A stretch of 36,264 nt of DNA from Nitratireductor aquibiodomus NL21 = JCM 21793 (GCF_000615975.1 NZ_BAMP01000040.1:1-36264), one strand, 5' to 3'; shown: positions 16,072-24,615, numbered from the stretch's first letter. Notes: a model not told the origin generated them from the sequence alone. Numbers and translations are program-made.

Positions 16072-16443
16072 TTAGAATGCATTAGCGGCTTTTCCGAAGA
16101 CGAAATCGGCTTCAGTACCATCCTCGAGACGCACCCTACCAGAGCCATCAATGCCGTTGGCTTCTCGGGTCGCGATCACCAAACCTTTTCGGCCGTCGTT
16201 GCATTGGACAGGCATCGAAATGGTGATTGAGGTATTCCACGAGTCATATGTGCCTGCGCACGTAAGCGGCTTTCCGTTGAACTTGCCAGACGCTTGGAAA
16301 GATCCGCCGGAAGCTGCCGCAGTTGCTGTACCACGCATCACGTCACCGGTGTCAGAGATGACAACGACCGGAACGGTAAGTGAGCCACATCCCGAGGCAA
16401 CCGCGCACATGAAAATAGAAGCAATTGCTTTAGATTTCAGCAC
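16072..16443 (-). CDS. Lipoprotein, paralogue of its downstream neighbour
   Basis: A 123-residue protein with signal peptide and lipobox (VASGC). It carries KPLTCAGTYDSWNTSITISMPVQCNDGRKGLVIATRE followed by GSGRVRLEDGTEADFVFG, which is the same cysteine and DGR-x-G pattern as the 167-aa lipoprotein. GTG is the start, chosen because AGGAGCACTTT precedes it. It lies 36 bp upstream of the paralogue. The two probably arose by duplication and then one gained the basic adaptor tail. The function is not known. Confidence 0.78.
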   Translation of the reverse strand: MLKSKAIASIFMCAVASGCGSLTVPVVVISDTGDVMRGTATAAASGGSFQASGKFNGKPLTCAGTYDSWNTSITISMPVQCNDGRKGLVIATREANGIDGSGRVRLEDGTEADFVFGKAANAF

Positions 16444-16495
16444 AAAGTGCTCCTATTCTTCCGATTGGCAGACGAATCTCTGAAGTGATGGATGT

Positions 16496-16765
16496 TCAGT
16501 CATCCATCTCAAACGTCCGGTACTCACCGGACTCGCTGTCATAGACTTCAACTTCCACAGTCGATCCCCACCGTTCGATACGCTCAACGGTCACGTCGCG
16601 ATACTCTCCAGCTCCGTAATCGTAGATCTCGATGTCTCTGCCACTACGTACAAGATTGCCTTTCTCGATCTCGACTGCATCGCCCGTGTCGGAATCGTAG
16701 CCGTCCCAAGCAAAACTGCAGGCCACGGTTCCTAATAGTGCTGCAGCAACTAAAAGTGTCCTCAT
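16496..16765 (-). CDS. DUF5334-type small exported protein
   Basis: An 89-residue protein. The signal peptide (MRTLLVAAALLGTVACSFA) is followed by WDGYDSDTGDAVEIEKGNLVRSGRDIEIYDYG and a second copy-like segment ending VEVYDSESGEYRTFEMDD. The pattern of short Asp/Tyr-rich beta repeats is that of the DUF5334 family as I recall it. The ATG at 16765 is preferred over the longer frame, which overlaps the preceding gene. It starts 4 bp after the YHYH gene stop. A periplasmic role is expected but undefined. Confidence 0.78.
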   Translation of the reverse strand: MRTLLVAAALLGTVACSFAWDGYDSDTGDAVEIEKGNLVRSGRDIEIYDYGAGEYRDVTVERIERWGSTVEVEVYDSESGEYRTFEMDD

Positions 16766-16769
16766 GGCA

Positions 16770-16910
16770 CTAGTGGCAATGATAGCCGCCGCGCTTATGG
16801 TCGCGGTGACAGCCGTTTGCATCTGTGTTGCCACTATGGGCTGAGGCAACCTGCGCACCAACTATGGATGCGAACAAACCAATTAGAGCTATGGAGACAA
16901 GTCGCTTCAT
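16770..16910 (-). CDS. YHYH-domain mini protein
   Basis: A 46-residue protein: a signal peptide (MKRLVSIALIGLFASIVG ... VASA) is followed by the short motif HSGNTDANGCHRDHKRGGYHCH. The spaced His and Cys residues are the hallmark of YHYH-domain proteins and suggest metal binding in the periplasm. GGGGATCAA precedes the ATG. The protein is too short for most gene finders, yet the match to the family is clear. It is in an operon with the genes on either side. Confidence 0.8.
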   Translation of the reverse strand: MKRLVSIALIGLFASIVGAQVASAHSGNTDANGCHRDHKRGGYHCH

Positions 16911-16945
16911 TTGATCCCCCAAGGATTTGAATGACGATAGACGGC

Positions 16946-17146
16946 TTAGGTCGTGTGGCATTCTCTTGAGCACCAATAACAACCATTTGATTGCCAGTAG
17001 TGCTTCTTGGCAACTACAACGGCAGAATGGCACGATTGATGCCAACCAAGGTCTGTGCGCCGGGATGGAAGAAAAGCGCAGGTCATATCATGCACTTCAT
17101 GATCGCCGTTGATCTGGGCAGTATCATTGACGCAATAATACGGCAT
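16946..17146 (-). CDS. Cysteine-rich small protein, widespread mobile-element type
   Basis: A 66-residue protein: MPYYCVNDTAQINGDHEVHD, then CAFLPSRRTDLGWHQSCHSAVVVAKKHYWQSNGCYWCSRECHTT. The N-G-D-H-E-V-H segment and the C-terminal cluster C-x2-C-x3-C-H are what I remember from short proteins scattered across islands of many bacteria. Cysteine and histidine spacing suggests metal binding. GGGAGGGGATA is an excellent ribosome site and fixes the ATG at 17146. No signal peptide is visible, unlike its operon partners. It heads the five-gene leftward unit. Confidence 0.75.
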   Translation of the reverse strand: MPYYCVNDTAQINGDHEVHDMTCAFLPSRRTDLGWHQSCHSAVVVAKKHYWQSNGCYWCSRECHTT

Positions 17147-17208
17147 TATCCCCTCCCTGAACCACTCTACAATCATGGATTGCGATCAGAGCTGAGTCAA
17201 TAACGAAA

Positions 17209-17235
17209 TATTACCTTGCTGAAATAAAGGTAATA
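17209..17235. promoter_or_regulatory. Operator-like palindrome upstream of exported-protein operon
   Basis: TATTACCTT and AAGGTAATA form a perfect 9-bp inverted repeat around a 9-nt centre, 63 bp upstream of the first gene of the leftward operon. The spacing is right for a repressor or activator site. Confidence 0.5.
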
Positions 17236-17317
17236 ATCGATAAGCGGGGATTCAGAATCTTCTTCCTCATACCTCCGATCCTACAAGTCGCTATCCGCTT
17301 GCGGCGGTGGGAGGCGC

Positions 17318-17551
17318 TTACTCCGACTCCCGCAGCTTCACCACGCCTTCGCCGCGGTCGGTCGTAATGAACTCTACGCCAGCTTGTTCAAGGGCGGTGC
17401 AGAGCTTGCGGAGTGTATCCGCATGCCCGCCCGATTGACCATTCTCCAAACGGGAGATCGTCATAGGCGCGACATCAGCCAGCTTAGCAAGTTCTCTAAC
17501 CCCGATCCTCAATGCGGCACGCGCCATACGGATTTGCTCACCTGTTATCAT
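17318..17551 (-). CDS. XRE-family helix-turn-helix repressor
   Basis: A 77-residue DNA-binding protein that is almost entirely one Cro/C1-type domain: GEQIRMARAALRIGVRELAKLADVAPMTISRLENGQSGGHADTLRKLCTALEQAGVEF. Single-domain XRE proteins of this length are common in rhizobia. ATG 17551 has AGGATCAGATACG before it; a longer start at 17581 lacks a ribosome site and falls inside the palindrome. It is divergent from the next gene, with two nested inverted repeats in between, so it probably represses both promoters. It is likely one of the element's maintenance regulators. Confidence 0.88.
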   Translation of the reverse strand: MITGEQIRMARAALRIGVRELAKLADVAPMTISRLENGQSGGHADTLRKLCTALEQAGVEFITTDRGEGVVKLRESE

Positions 17552-17557
17552 CGTATC

Positions 17558-17634
17558 TGATCCTGTTGACAGGGTATTCATATCGTGTTTTGAATACAAG
17601 GTATTCGTTTTCGCAGACAGAGACAACAGGATCA
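17558..17634. promoter_or_regulatory. Divergent operator region with two nested inverted repeats
   Basis: The outer pair is TGATCCTGTTG (17558-17568) and CAACAGGATCA (17624-17634), a perfect 11-bp match. The inner pair is GTATTCA (17574-17580) and TGAATAC (17591-17597), with a third GTATTC at 17601. The region fills the gap between the divergent xre gene and the 104-aa gene. It fits two repressor sites, one close to each start, that could loop. Confidence 0.6.
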
Positions 17635-17641
17635 AGCCGAC

Positions 17642-17956
17642 ATGATTAATGAAATGCCAAATCCGCGCGAACACGCACTGCTCGAACTGGAGGCGCCGAT
17701 ATGCGACTTGGCCCGCCTTGCTCGGGCGATTGCAGTGATTGGAGAGTCGGTGCGCCGCGACATTGAAGGGATGAAAAAGGTCAACCCAGACTGGGAGCGT
17801 GGGTTCAACAGCTACCTCAATGCCGATCTTGAAGTGCTGTTCGATTATGCCGACCGCGCGGGCGACCAGGTATTAGAACTGCGGAATGCGTTTTATGCAG
17901 CCGCAAAGGCGCGACGCGTCAAAGACGAAGCCACCACTACCGTCTACCAGCATTAG
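17642..17956 (+). CDS. Hypothetical protein divergent from XRE repressor
   Basis: A 104-residue soluble, mainly helical protein (HALLELEAPICDLARLARAIAVIGESVRRDIEGMKKVN, then LNADLEVLFDYADRAGDQVLELRNAFYAAAKARRV). AGGATCAAGCCGAC gives a weak ribosome site. It is probably regulated by the neighbouring repressor through the shared operator region. No motif was recognised. Confidence 0.7.
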   Translation: MINEMPNPREHALLELEAPICDLARLARAIAVIGESVRRDIEGMKKVNPDWERGFNSYLNADLEVLFDYADRAGDQVLELRNAFYAAAKARRVKDEATTTVYQH

Positions 17957-17983
17957 CCTTTCAACCGCACACCACACCACCCT

Positions 17984-18011
17984 GCCCCGTCGCACACCTA
18001 TGCGGCGGGGC
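17984..18011. terminator. Convergent hairpin
   Basis: GCCCCGTCGCA and TGCGGCGGGGC pair over 11 positions (one wobble) across a 6-nt loop, between two convergent genes. The T run is poor, so it may serve both strands weakly. Confidence 0.5.
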
Positions 18012-18021
18012 TTCCGTATTT

Positions 18022-18195
18022 CTAGGAATTATCTTCGATTGGAGCGTTCGGGCCGTTCTTCTTGATCGATTCGATTGCGTTCTGAGCGCTGGACTTGCTG
18101 GAATAGCCTTCGGTCGAGAACATGATCTCGCTGTTGTATTTGAAGCGAACGCGGTACTCGCCAGCCTTATCGCGGTAGATTTCAAACTTGTGCAT
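18022..18195 (-). CDS. YegP family (DUF1508) small protein
   Basis: A 57-residue protein, HKFEIYRDKAGEYRVRFKY then STEGYSSKSSAQNAIESIKKN. This is a single copy of the DUF1508/UPF0339 fold, where two copies are usual in E. coli YegP. The single-domain version is common in rhizobia. GGAGGGTTGAGA lies before the ATG and decides it over the longer frame. It is the last gene before the right attachment site. The function is unknown. Confidence 0.88.
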   Translation of the reverse strand: MHKFEIYRDKAGEYRVRFKYNSEIMFSTEGYSSKSSAQNAIESIKKNGPNAPIEDNS

Positions 18196-18304
18196 GATTC
18201 TCAACCCTCCTTCGATTTTCGAATGCTGAGGCACTCTAACCGCGGATGGACAAGCGTCAACCAGACTCATCTAGCGCAATGTGCGCTGGGTCGTCTTATC
18301 AAGC

Positions 18305-18327
18305 GGTGGCGACACGGTGGCGACAAA
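18305..18327 (+). repeat. Integrase arm-type site candidate (right arm)
   Basis: A 23-bp exact copy of 2638-2660, with two GTGGCGACA units, 44 bp from the right core repeat. The presence of the same block near both ends of the element, next to the att cores, supports integrase or accessory-factor binding. Confidence 0.65.
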
Positions 18328-18371
18328 TTTTATCGCCACGGCATCGCATCTATCGTAAGTCGTTGAAATTA

Positions 18372-18448
<77 letters not shown>

Positions 18449-18554
18449 GACCATTTCGTGCGGCAATCAGGTCGCCGTCAACCGAATGACCGGCTCCTTA
18501 AACGGTTTCGTGCAAGCATGCAAGACACTCTGACACGAGTTTGTCACTTATTGC

Positions 18555-19472
18555 TCAAATCAACAGCCTGCCCTCCGCCACGCGGATCGCATGGCCACCG
18601 ATGCGGGCGGATTCGACCGCACCCCCGTGGACATCGATTTCGAGGCGAATGCTGGACGGTCGCCCCATTTCAATGCCCTGTTCGATCAGCAGACCATGCG
18701 ACCCGTCGACCAGGGCATCGTACTGCATGATTGCACCGGCAAAGGCTGCAGCCGCCGAGCCGGTGGCCGGATCCTCTGCGATCCCGTCATCCGGGGCAAA
18801 CATGCGCACATGAAATGCATGATCGTGGTTCACCGTCTCCCGGCAATAGATGTAAGGAGCGGCAGCCGGCCCCTCCAGTTCGGGAAGAAGTGAGCGCCAG
18901 AGCGCTGCGTCGATCCGGGCACGGCGCGCGACATCCAGATCGGCGACGGGCACGCACACATAGGGCACGCCGGCGCTCCAGGTGCTGATTGTGTGGTTCT
19001 CGAACCCGATTTCATGATGCCCGAGCCCGAGGGCCGCAGCCACCGCCTCCGGTTCGATCGGAATCGGCAAAGACACCGGAAGTCTGGGCAGATCGAACTC
19101 AGCATAGGCCGCTCTCTTCCCGACGGTCACCGCACAACGCACCGCCCCGACCGCTTCTTCAAGCATCAGGATGGAGGTCTGAATGCCGTCGTCACCGGTG
19201 CCCGCCCGCTCCGCCAGTGCAATGGCTGTCCCGACCGTCGGATGTCCGGCAAAAGGCAGTTCCGTACGGGGTGTGAAGATGCGCAGCCGGGCGGCGTGGT
19301 TGTCATTCTCCGCTGGCAGCACGAACACGGTCTCCGAGAGATTGAACTCATCCGCGATCCGCTGCATGGCCGTATCGTCGAGGCCCTCTGCATCGAGCAC
19401 GATGGCCAGCGGATTTCCCGCCAGAGCCTCATCGGAAAAAACGTCGTAAATATAATAGTTTCGCCCAGTCAT
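18555..19472 (-). CDS. PhzF family isomerase/epimerase-like protein
   Basis: A 305-residue protein of the PhzF fold (two diaminopimelate-epimerase-like halves). Key segments: [18 protein letters not shown], the catalytic-Glu region [21 protein letters not shown], and [14 protein letters not shown]. PhzF in phenazine makers isomerises trans-2,3-dihydro-3-hydroxyanthranilate, but no phenazine genes are near, so the true substrate is unknown. ATG 19472 starts the family's usual N-terminus; the longer frame runs upstream into the divergent gene's leader. It is the first chromosomal gene after the tRNA. Confidence 0.9.
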   Translation of the reverse strand: MTGRNYYIYDVFSDEALAGNPLAIVLDAEGLDDTAMQRIADEFNLSETVFVLPAENDNHAARLRIFTPRTELPFAGHPTVGTAIALAERAGTGDDGIQTSILMLEEAVGAVRCAVTVGKRAAYAEFDLPRLPVSLPIPIEPEAVAAALGLGHHEIGFENHTISTWSAGVPYVCVPVADLDVARRARIDAALWRSLLPELEGPAAAPYIYCRETVNHDHAFHVRMFAPDDGIAEDPATGSAAAAFAGAIMQYDALVDGSHGLLIEQGIEMGRPSSIRLEIDVHGGAVESARIGGHAIRVAEGRLLI

Positions 19473-19602
19473 CTCGCCTCTCACGGAAATATGCACGCCA
19501 TTCGGACAATACGGTCGATCCGGCAGCGCTTTGCCATCTTTTGCCCACACTCGTCATACCACGTCACCGCGAACGGGGCGCACTGCAAACGACAGGCGGA
19601 CC

Positions 19603-20838
19603 ATGAAAATGACCGATCATGAATCCGGCGGGGCCGCATCGGCGATCGCGCAAGACCCCAGCGCTAAAGCCAGGTCATCAGGAACAAAACGCCGCTGGTC
19701 CCTGCTGCTGACGGGCGCAGCTTTGTTGGCGGCCAGCATCTGGTTCTTTGCAGGCGCCCGGTCAGGGCAGCCGGAAGCAGCCTATACGAGCCAGCTCGTG
19801 GAACGTGGCAATCTCGTCGCACGGGTCGCGACAACGGCTGTCCTGCGCCCGCGCACGCAGATCGAGATTTCAAGCGAGCTGAAAGGCACGATTCAGTCCG
19901 TGCCCGTTCGACAAAATCAGCGCATCCGGCGTGGCGACATCCTCGCAAAGCTCGATTCCACGGTTTTCGAATATGAGGTGGAACGCGGGGAGGCGTTTGT
20001 GGAAACAGCGCAGGCAAGCCTGTCCGATGCAGGGATTTCATTGAAGGAAGCCGAAAGGAAGCTCGCTCGCGCCAGGGCTCTCAGAGCCAAAAACGCGCTC
20101 AGCGAGCAAAAGCTGGAAGACGTGCAGGCCGAATATGATCGGGCGCAGAACCGGGTCGCCACTGCCAGAGCCGATCTTTCGGTCAAGCAGGTGGAACTCA
20201 GGCTCAAGCGCTTCAATCTCAGTCGAACGACGATCCGCTCGCCCATCGATGGCGTGGTGCTCTCGCGCAGCGCAGAACCGGGCAAAACAATGTTCGCCTC
20301 ATCCGACGACGGTGTGCTCTTCATCCTCGCCGAAGACCTGGAACGGATGGAACTCATCGCAAAGATCAACGAAGCCGATATCGGCGCGGTCGCTCAGGGG
20401 CAGGAGGCGAGTTTCACGGTCGACGCCTATCCCGACCGGACCTTCCGCGCGGCGATCCGCGCTGTGTCCTTCGCCCACAAAAACGATGACAATCTGGTTA
20501 CCTATGAGGCCAATCTCGACGTTCGCAACAGCGGCCTCAAGCTGCGCCCGGGCATGACCGCTTCCGTGTCGATAAAAACGGACGAAGCCAAAAACGCTCT
20601 CCTAATCCCTTCCAGCGCCTTGCGGTACAGGCCGCAGATCATTGAAGAGGAGCCGATCTTGAAAGGGCCCGGAGAGCCGCGGGGCTCCGCCCTCGTTCAC
20701 GTGCTTGAAAACGGCAAGCTAAAGCCGGTACGTGTGCGGCTTGGCGTGCGCAACTGGGAGAAGGTCGAGGTGCTCTCCGGCCTGTCGGAGGGCCAGAGCG
20801 TCATCACCGGCGATCTGACCGGTGCGCACGCGCAATGA
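19603..20838 (+). CDS. Periplasmic adaptor of a MacAB-type exporter (HlyD/MacA family)
   Basis: A 411-residue membrane-fusion protein. A charged cytoplasmic start is followed by one membrane anchor (WSLLLTGAALLAASIWFFAGA). The biotinyl-lipoyl halves (IEISSELKGTIQSVPVRQNQRIRRGDILAKLDS and TTIRSPIDGVVLSRSAEPGK) flank a coiled-coil hairpin (~115-190, AEYDRAQNRVATARADLSVKQ). The beta-barrel domain follows (ERMELIAKINEADIGAVAQGQEASFTVDAYP). It links the inner-membrane ABC pump to an outer-membrane channel. It overlaps the ATPase gene by 4 bp (ATGA). The substrate (peptide, lipid or drug) cannot be read from the sequence. Confidence 0.9.
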   Translation: MKMTDHESGGAASAIAQDPSAKARSSGTKRRWSLLLTGAALLAASIWFFAGARSGQPEAAYTSQLVERGNLVARVATTAVLRPRTQIEISSELKGTIQSVPVRQNQRIRRGDILAKLDSTVFEYEVERGEAFVETAQASLSDAGISLKEAERKLARARALRAKNALSEQKLEDVQAEYDRAQNRVATARADLSVKQVELRLKRFNLSRTTIRSPIDGVVLSRSAEPGKTMFASSDDGVLFILAEDLERMELIAKINEADIGAVAQGQEASFTVDAYPDRTFRAAIRAVSFAHKNDDNLVTYEANLDVRNSGLKLRPGMTASVSIKTDEAKNALLIPSSALRYRPQIIEEEPILKGPGEPRGSALVHVLENGKLKPVRVRLGVRNWEKVEVLSGLSEGQSVITGDLTGAHAQ

Positions 20839-21551
20839 ACGCGCCGGGCAAAACCGCGCCGCTTCTCGCATTCGAGAATGTGTGGCGCAGCTACGGCGGG
20901 GGCGACACACAGGTCCATGCACTCTCAGGCGTCAGTTTCGGGATCGAACGGGGAACATTCACCGCCGTAACCGGGCCCTCGGGCTCTGGGAAATCCACCA
21001 CCATGAACATTCTCGGCGCCCTCGATGTTCCGTCCCGCGGCATCTACCGTTTCATGGGCTCGGATGCCGGTCGGCTGGACAACGCCAGCAGGGCGGAACT
21101 GCGCAACCGGCATATCGGATTCGTGTTTCAGGGCTACAATCTCCTGCCCCGAACGACGGCACTCGAAAACGTCGAGCTTCCACTCATCTACCGTGGTCTT
21201 CCGCCCCCTGCGCGACACGCCATGGCCGAAAAGGCTCTGGAACAGGTCGGGCTCGAAGGACGCAGGCACCACACACCGGCCGCCCTCTCCGGCGGTCAGC
21301 AGCAACGCGTCGCCATCGCCCGTGCACTGGTGTCGGAGCCGACCTTGCTCGTGGCCGACGAACCGACCGGCAATCTGGACACAGAGCGCAGCCGCGAAAT
21401 CATGGCGCTGCTGACGGCGCTCAACCGTGAACGCGGGCTGACCATCGTCATGGTGACCCACGAGGCCGACATCGCAGCCTTTGCCAGCCGCCAGATCAGC
21501 TTTCATGACGGACGCATCGCCTTCGACAGCGATGCCGGGGCGGCAGTCTGA
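20835..21551 (+). CDS. ABC transporter ATP-binding protein (MacB/LolD type)
   Basis: A 238-residue ATPase: Walker [11 protein letters not shown]-loop VFQGYNLLP, signature [15 protein letters not shown], Walker [13 protein letters not shown] and switch His in MVTHEADIA. This is the LolD/MacB subfamily, which drives FtsX-like permeases by mechanotransmission. In E. coli MacB the ATPase and permease are one protein; here they are separate genes with overlapping ends (ATGA at both junctions), indicating one operon with the adaptor before and the permease after. Confidence 0.93.
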   Translation: MNAPGKTAPLLAFENVWRSYGGGDTQVHALSGVSFGIERGTFTAVTGPSGSGKSTTMNILGALDVPSRGIYRFMGSDAGRLDNASRAELRNRHIGFVFQGYNLLPRTTALENVELPLIYRGLPPPARHAMAEKALEQVGLEGRRHHTPAALSGGQQQRVAIARALVSEPTLLVADEPTGNLDTERSREIMALLTALNRERGLTIVMVTHEADIAAFASRQISFHDGRIAFDSDAGAAV

Positions 21552-22759
21552 TGTTCCTGGAGTCTGTCCGTCTCGCGCTGCGCTCCATCGCCCGCAACAA
21601 GATGCGTTCACTCCTGACGCTTCTGGGTGTCATCATCGGCGTGGCGGCGGTGATCGCACTGCTGACCATCGGCGGCGGTGCCAGGGAGCAGATACGTGCC
21701 GAAATGGCCGGCCAGGGCAGTCGCCTGATTTTCGCCTTTGCCGGCATGGTTCGTGATCCCGCTTCTCCAGCCGAAATCAAGGTGCAGCCACTCACAAACG
21801 AGCACCTGATGAACCTGGACAAATCCATTGGCCAGCACGCAACCATTGCCGCCCAGGCCGAAACCCGGCTACGCGTTTCCTATGGGGCGCGAGGCCTCTC
21901 GGCACAGATCCGGGGCGTGAGCGAATCCTATTTCACGCTGCGCGAATGGACACTGAAGCGCGGTCGCCTACTCTCTCCCCTCGAGGTGGCCAGCCATGCC
22001 GGAACCTGTGTGATCGGCAGCAAGGTGGCCAAGGCCCTTTTCGGCACGGAGAACCCCATCGGAGCCCGCATTCGCATCGGCCACCCGCATTGCCGGGTCG
22101 TCGGTGAACTCGCACCTAAGGGCGCTTCATTCTCCGGGGACCAGGACACGCTCGCCCTCATTCCACTCGGTCTCTTTCAAATCCGGATCAGCGGCAGGAA
22201 TGAGCTTGCCCAGATATTGATCAACGCCCCCAGCGAGGCATTGGTAGCACCACTGAAAGTGCGGGTTGCCGAAGAGATGCGCCGTCTCCGCCGGATAGCA
22301 CCTGGGCGCAACGACGATTTTCAGGTCGACGACATGGCCGAATATATGCGACAGGCGGGCAGCATCATCGGCAATGTCACGGCCATACTCGGCGCCATCG
22401 CCGCCATCAGCCTGCTGGTGGGCGGCATCGGCATCATGAACATCATGCTGGTGTCGGTAACCGAGCGCACCCGTGAGATCGGCATCCGTATGGCGATCGG
22501 CGCACGCCAGCGCGACATTCTGGTTCAGTTCCTGACCGAGGCATCCGTGCTCTCGCTGCTCGGCGGGCTGATCGGCATCGGGCTCGGCCTTGCCATTGCA
22601 TGGGTCGTCACTGCGTTCATGAATGTCAGCTTTGTGCCGAACCTCACGGCGGTCAGCGCAATCGCGGCTGTCTCGGCCATGATCGGCATCGTGTTCGGCT
22701 TTTTTCCTGCATTGCGCGGCGCGCGGCTCGACCCCATCGACGCCCTGCGGCATGAATGA
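21551..22759 (+). CDS. ABC transporter permease, FtsX/MacB type
   Basis: A 402-residue permease. Transmembrane helix 1 lies at ~15-40 (MRSLLTLLGVIIGVAAVIALLTIG), then a large periplasmic MacB_PCD domain (~45-260), then three helices: VTAILGAIAAISLLVGGIGIMNIMLV, EASVLSLLGGLIGIGLGLAIAWVV and AIAAVSAMIGIVFGFFPAL. TERTREIGIRMAIGARQRDILVQFLTE is the conserved FtsX-family cytoplasmic loop, and GARLDPIDALRHE is the typical end. It completes the adaptor-ATPase-permease operon. Confidence 0.93.
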   Translation: MFLESVRLALRSIARNKMRSLLTLLGVIIGVAAVIALLTIGGGAREQIRAEMAGQGSRLIFAFAGMVRDPASPAEIKVQPLTNEHLMNLDKSIGQHATIAAQAETRLRVSYGARGLSAQIRGVSESYFTLREWTLKRGRLLSPLEVASHAGTCVIGSKVAKALFGTENPIGARIRIGHPHCRVVGELAPKGASFSGDQDTLALIPLGLFQIRISGRNELAQILINAPSEALVAPLKVRVAEEMRRLRRIAPGRNDDFQVDDMAEYMRQAGSIIGNVTAILGAIAAISLLVGGIGIMNIMLVSVTERTREIGIRMAIGARQRDILVQFLTEASVLSLLGGLIGIGLGLAIAWVVTAFMNVSFVPNLTAVSAIAAVSAMIGIVFGFFPALRGARLDPIDALRHE

Positions 22760-22794
22760 CCGTCGAATACGCCGTCCACCCGGTCAGGTCCCGG

Positions 22795-23910
22795 TCAGGT
22801 GATGTCGAGTTGAACCACCACCGGACAATGGTCGGATGCCTTCGGGCGATCCCAGCCAACGCGCGGAAAACGGGGCACGTCCTGTTCCGGTGGAAAGATC
22901 GTGCGCCAGGGCTGGCCTGAACGGACAATATCCGGAACCGCGCGGGGGTTCCGCTCCGCCAGCGCCTTCGAGGCAAGCAGATAGTCGAGTTGGCAAAGAT
23001 GACGTTCTTGCGGCCCGCGCGTGTGATAAAGCGTCCAGCGGTTCATCTCGGGGCGGCGTTCGACGAGATTCTGGCAGAAACCGCCGGCCGTCAGCGTGTT
23101 GACGCTCGAAAGCGGCTCCCGCACGGGCTCGAACCGGTAGCCCTCATGCGCTTCACCGGAAATGACGACGCGCTCGCGATAGTCGTTCAGGTCACCGCAG
23201 ATGACCCAGCGCTTCGCAGAAGCCCGCTCCGCTCCACCGAAGCGCTCCTCGATGATCCGCCGAACCGCCGCAGCCTCGGCCATTCTTACCGGCATGGAGG
23301 CCGTGCGCCCGTCCATGCCGTTGCGCGGCGGGCTCATGGCCTTGAAATGCACGACGTAAAGCGTCATGGGCCGCCCACCGACCTTGATGTCGAGTTCCAG
23401 GCAGTCCCGGCGGAAAATGCGGTCCTGTGGCTCGATCCCGAGTTCCGCCAGCGCTTCGTTGTGGAGGTCGAGATCGGCGAAGGTCAGATGCGCGTGGCTG
23501 GTCATGCGCTCAAATTCGATCGGCTGACCATGCGCGGTCTCGGGCCGCATCATCACCGCCACGTCAATGCCGCGTGAATCATTCCCGGAAGCGGAATATT
23601 TCTCGCGGTAGCCATTGCCGATCATCTTGAAGAGGTAGCCGTATTCGAATGCCTTGAGCGCGGCGATATTGTCGACTTCCTGAAGACACAGAATATCAGC
23701 GCGCGTCGCCGCGATGGCAAGCGCGGTCAATTGCCTGGCGTCGTCCGTCAGCGCAACTGCGCGCGCCTGTTCGAGCGCTCGATAATGCGCCTCATCCTCG
23801 ATCTCGTAGAGCGAAAGCGCGCGATCCCGATGCAAATCGTTGCGGAAACCGGAAAAATCGAACCGGTTCATCAGGTTTTCGACGTTGAAAGTGGCAAGCC
23901 GGAGCGACAT
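22795..23910 (-). CDS. Endonuclease/exonuclease/phosphatase family protein
   Basis: A 371-residue metal-dependent phosphodiesterase fold. Motifs in order: LATFNVENLM (Asn), LCLQEVDN (catalytic Glu), GIDVAVMMRPE, YVVHFKAMS (His), VICGDLNDYRE (Asp and Asn), CQLDYLLAS and SDHCPVVV (Asp-His). All active-site residues are present. The substrate may be nucleic acid or a phospholipid; many rhizobial homologues are uncharacterised. It has no clear signal peptide. It converges with the exporter operon. A short palindrome (around GTTTAAAC) sits directly before its start codon. Confidence 0.9.
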   Translation of the reverse strand: MSLRLATFNVENLMNRFDFSGFRNDLHRDRALSLYEIEDEAHYRALEQARAVALTDDARQLTALAIAATRADILCLQEVDNIAALKAFEYGYLFKMIGNGYREKYSASGNDSRGIDVAVMMRPETAHGQPIEFERMTSHAHLTFADLDLHNEALAELGIEPQDRIFRRDCLELDIKVGGRPMTLYVVHFKAMSPPRNGMDGRTASMPVRMAEAAAVRRIIEERFGGAERASAKRWVICGDLNDYRERVVISGEAHEGYRFEPVREPLSSVNTLTAGGFCQNLVERRPEMNRWTLYHTRGPQERHLCQLDYLLASKALAERNPRAVPDIVRSGQPWRTIFPPEQDVPRFPRVGWDRPKASDHCPVVVQLDIT

Positions 23911-24165
23911 GCCTGCACGTTTAAACGGTGCAGCGCGGATTACAAGTCCGCACTCTGGCCCACCCCTTGGCCCGCACCCTCGTCACGCCCTGATCGCGCC
24001 CCTGCCTTCGTCCCTGATCCCTGGCTCAAAGGCCCGGCAACGCTGCCATTCATCACACGTTCATGGAGTTTATGCTTGCTTCTGATACTATAAGCATCTC
24101 TGACATTGCTTGAGCAAAGGAGATGAAGGGGCATTTTTTGGGGGTCTGGAAATCAGGAGACCACT

Positions 24166-24615
24166 ATGAAACACGGACTGACAAAAATCGCCTGTTCGGG
24201 CCTGCTCGCCCTGGGCTTCGTCTTCGTCGGTGCGCCAGCAAATGCCAATGCGCTTGGTATCGCCAGCGGTGCAGCCTCGAGCGCGGTTGAGCGTTCGGTG
24301 GCTGAAACCCCTGTCGTGCAGGTCGACCGGCGGGATCGCAGGAAATGGCGCCGCCACCACGAACGCCGCAAATGGCACCGGCATCGCCCGCGCGCGGGCT
24401 TCTATTTCGAGTTTGGCCGCCCCGCTCCCTATTACTACCGGCCCTACCACGTTCGCCCGCGCCCTGCCCGCCCCTATTATGGCCGGCCTGTGAGGCTGTC
24501 TCGTGCGCATGTCCGCTGGTGCTACAACCGCTATCGGTCGTATCGGGCGTTCGACAACACGTTCCAGCCCTATCACGGCCCGCGCAGGCCCTGCATCTCA
24601 CCGTATTTCCGGTAG
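24166..24615 (+). CDS. BA14K family protein (first copy)
   Basis: A 149-residue exported protein. The signal peptide ([22 protein letters not shown] ... ANA) is followed by a basic Arg/His-rich middle ([16 protein letters not shown]) and a Tyr/Pro-rich stretch. The BA14K domain closes the protein: [31 protein letters not shown]14K proteins were first described as an immunoreactive, lectin-like envelope protein of Brucella and are typical of Hyphomicrobiales. CAGGAGACCACT precedes the ATG. Confidence 0.92.
   Translation: MKHGLTKIACSGLLALGFVFVGAPANANALGIASGAASSAVERSVAETPVVQVDRRDRRKWRRHHERRKWHRHRPRAGFYFEFGRPAPYYYRPYHVRPRPARPYYGRPVRLSRAHVRWCYNRYRSYRAFDNTFQPYHGPRRPCISPYFR

Noticed and set aside
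18555-19472. Phenazine biosynthesis cluster suggested by PhzF
   Set aside because: No other phz genes in the window; PhzF-like proteins are widespread in bacteria that make no phenazines.
23913-23933. Palindrome around GTTTAAAC before the phosphatase-family gene
   Set aside because: The arms are out of register by one base and no regulator is nearby; too weak to call an operator.
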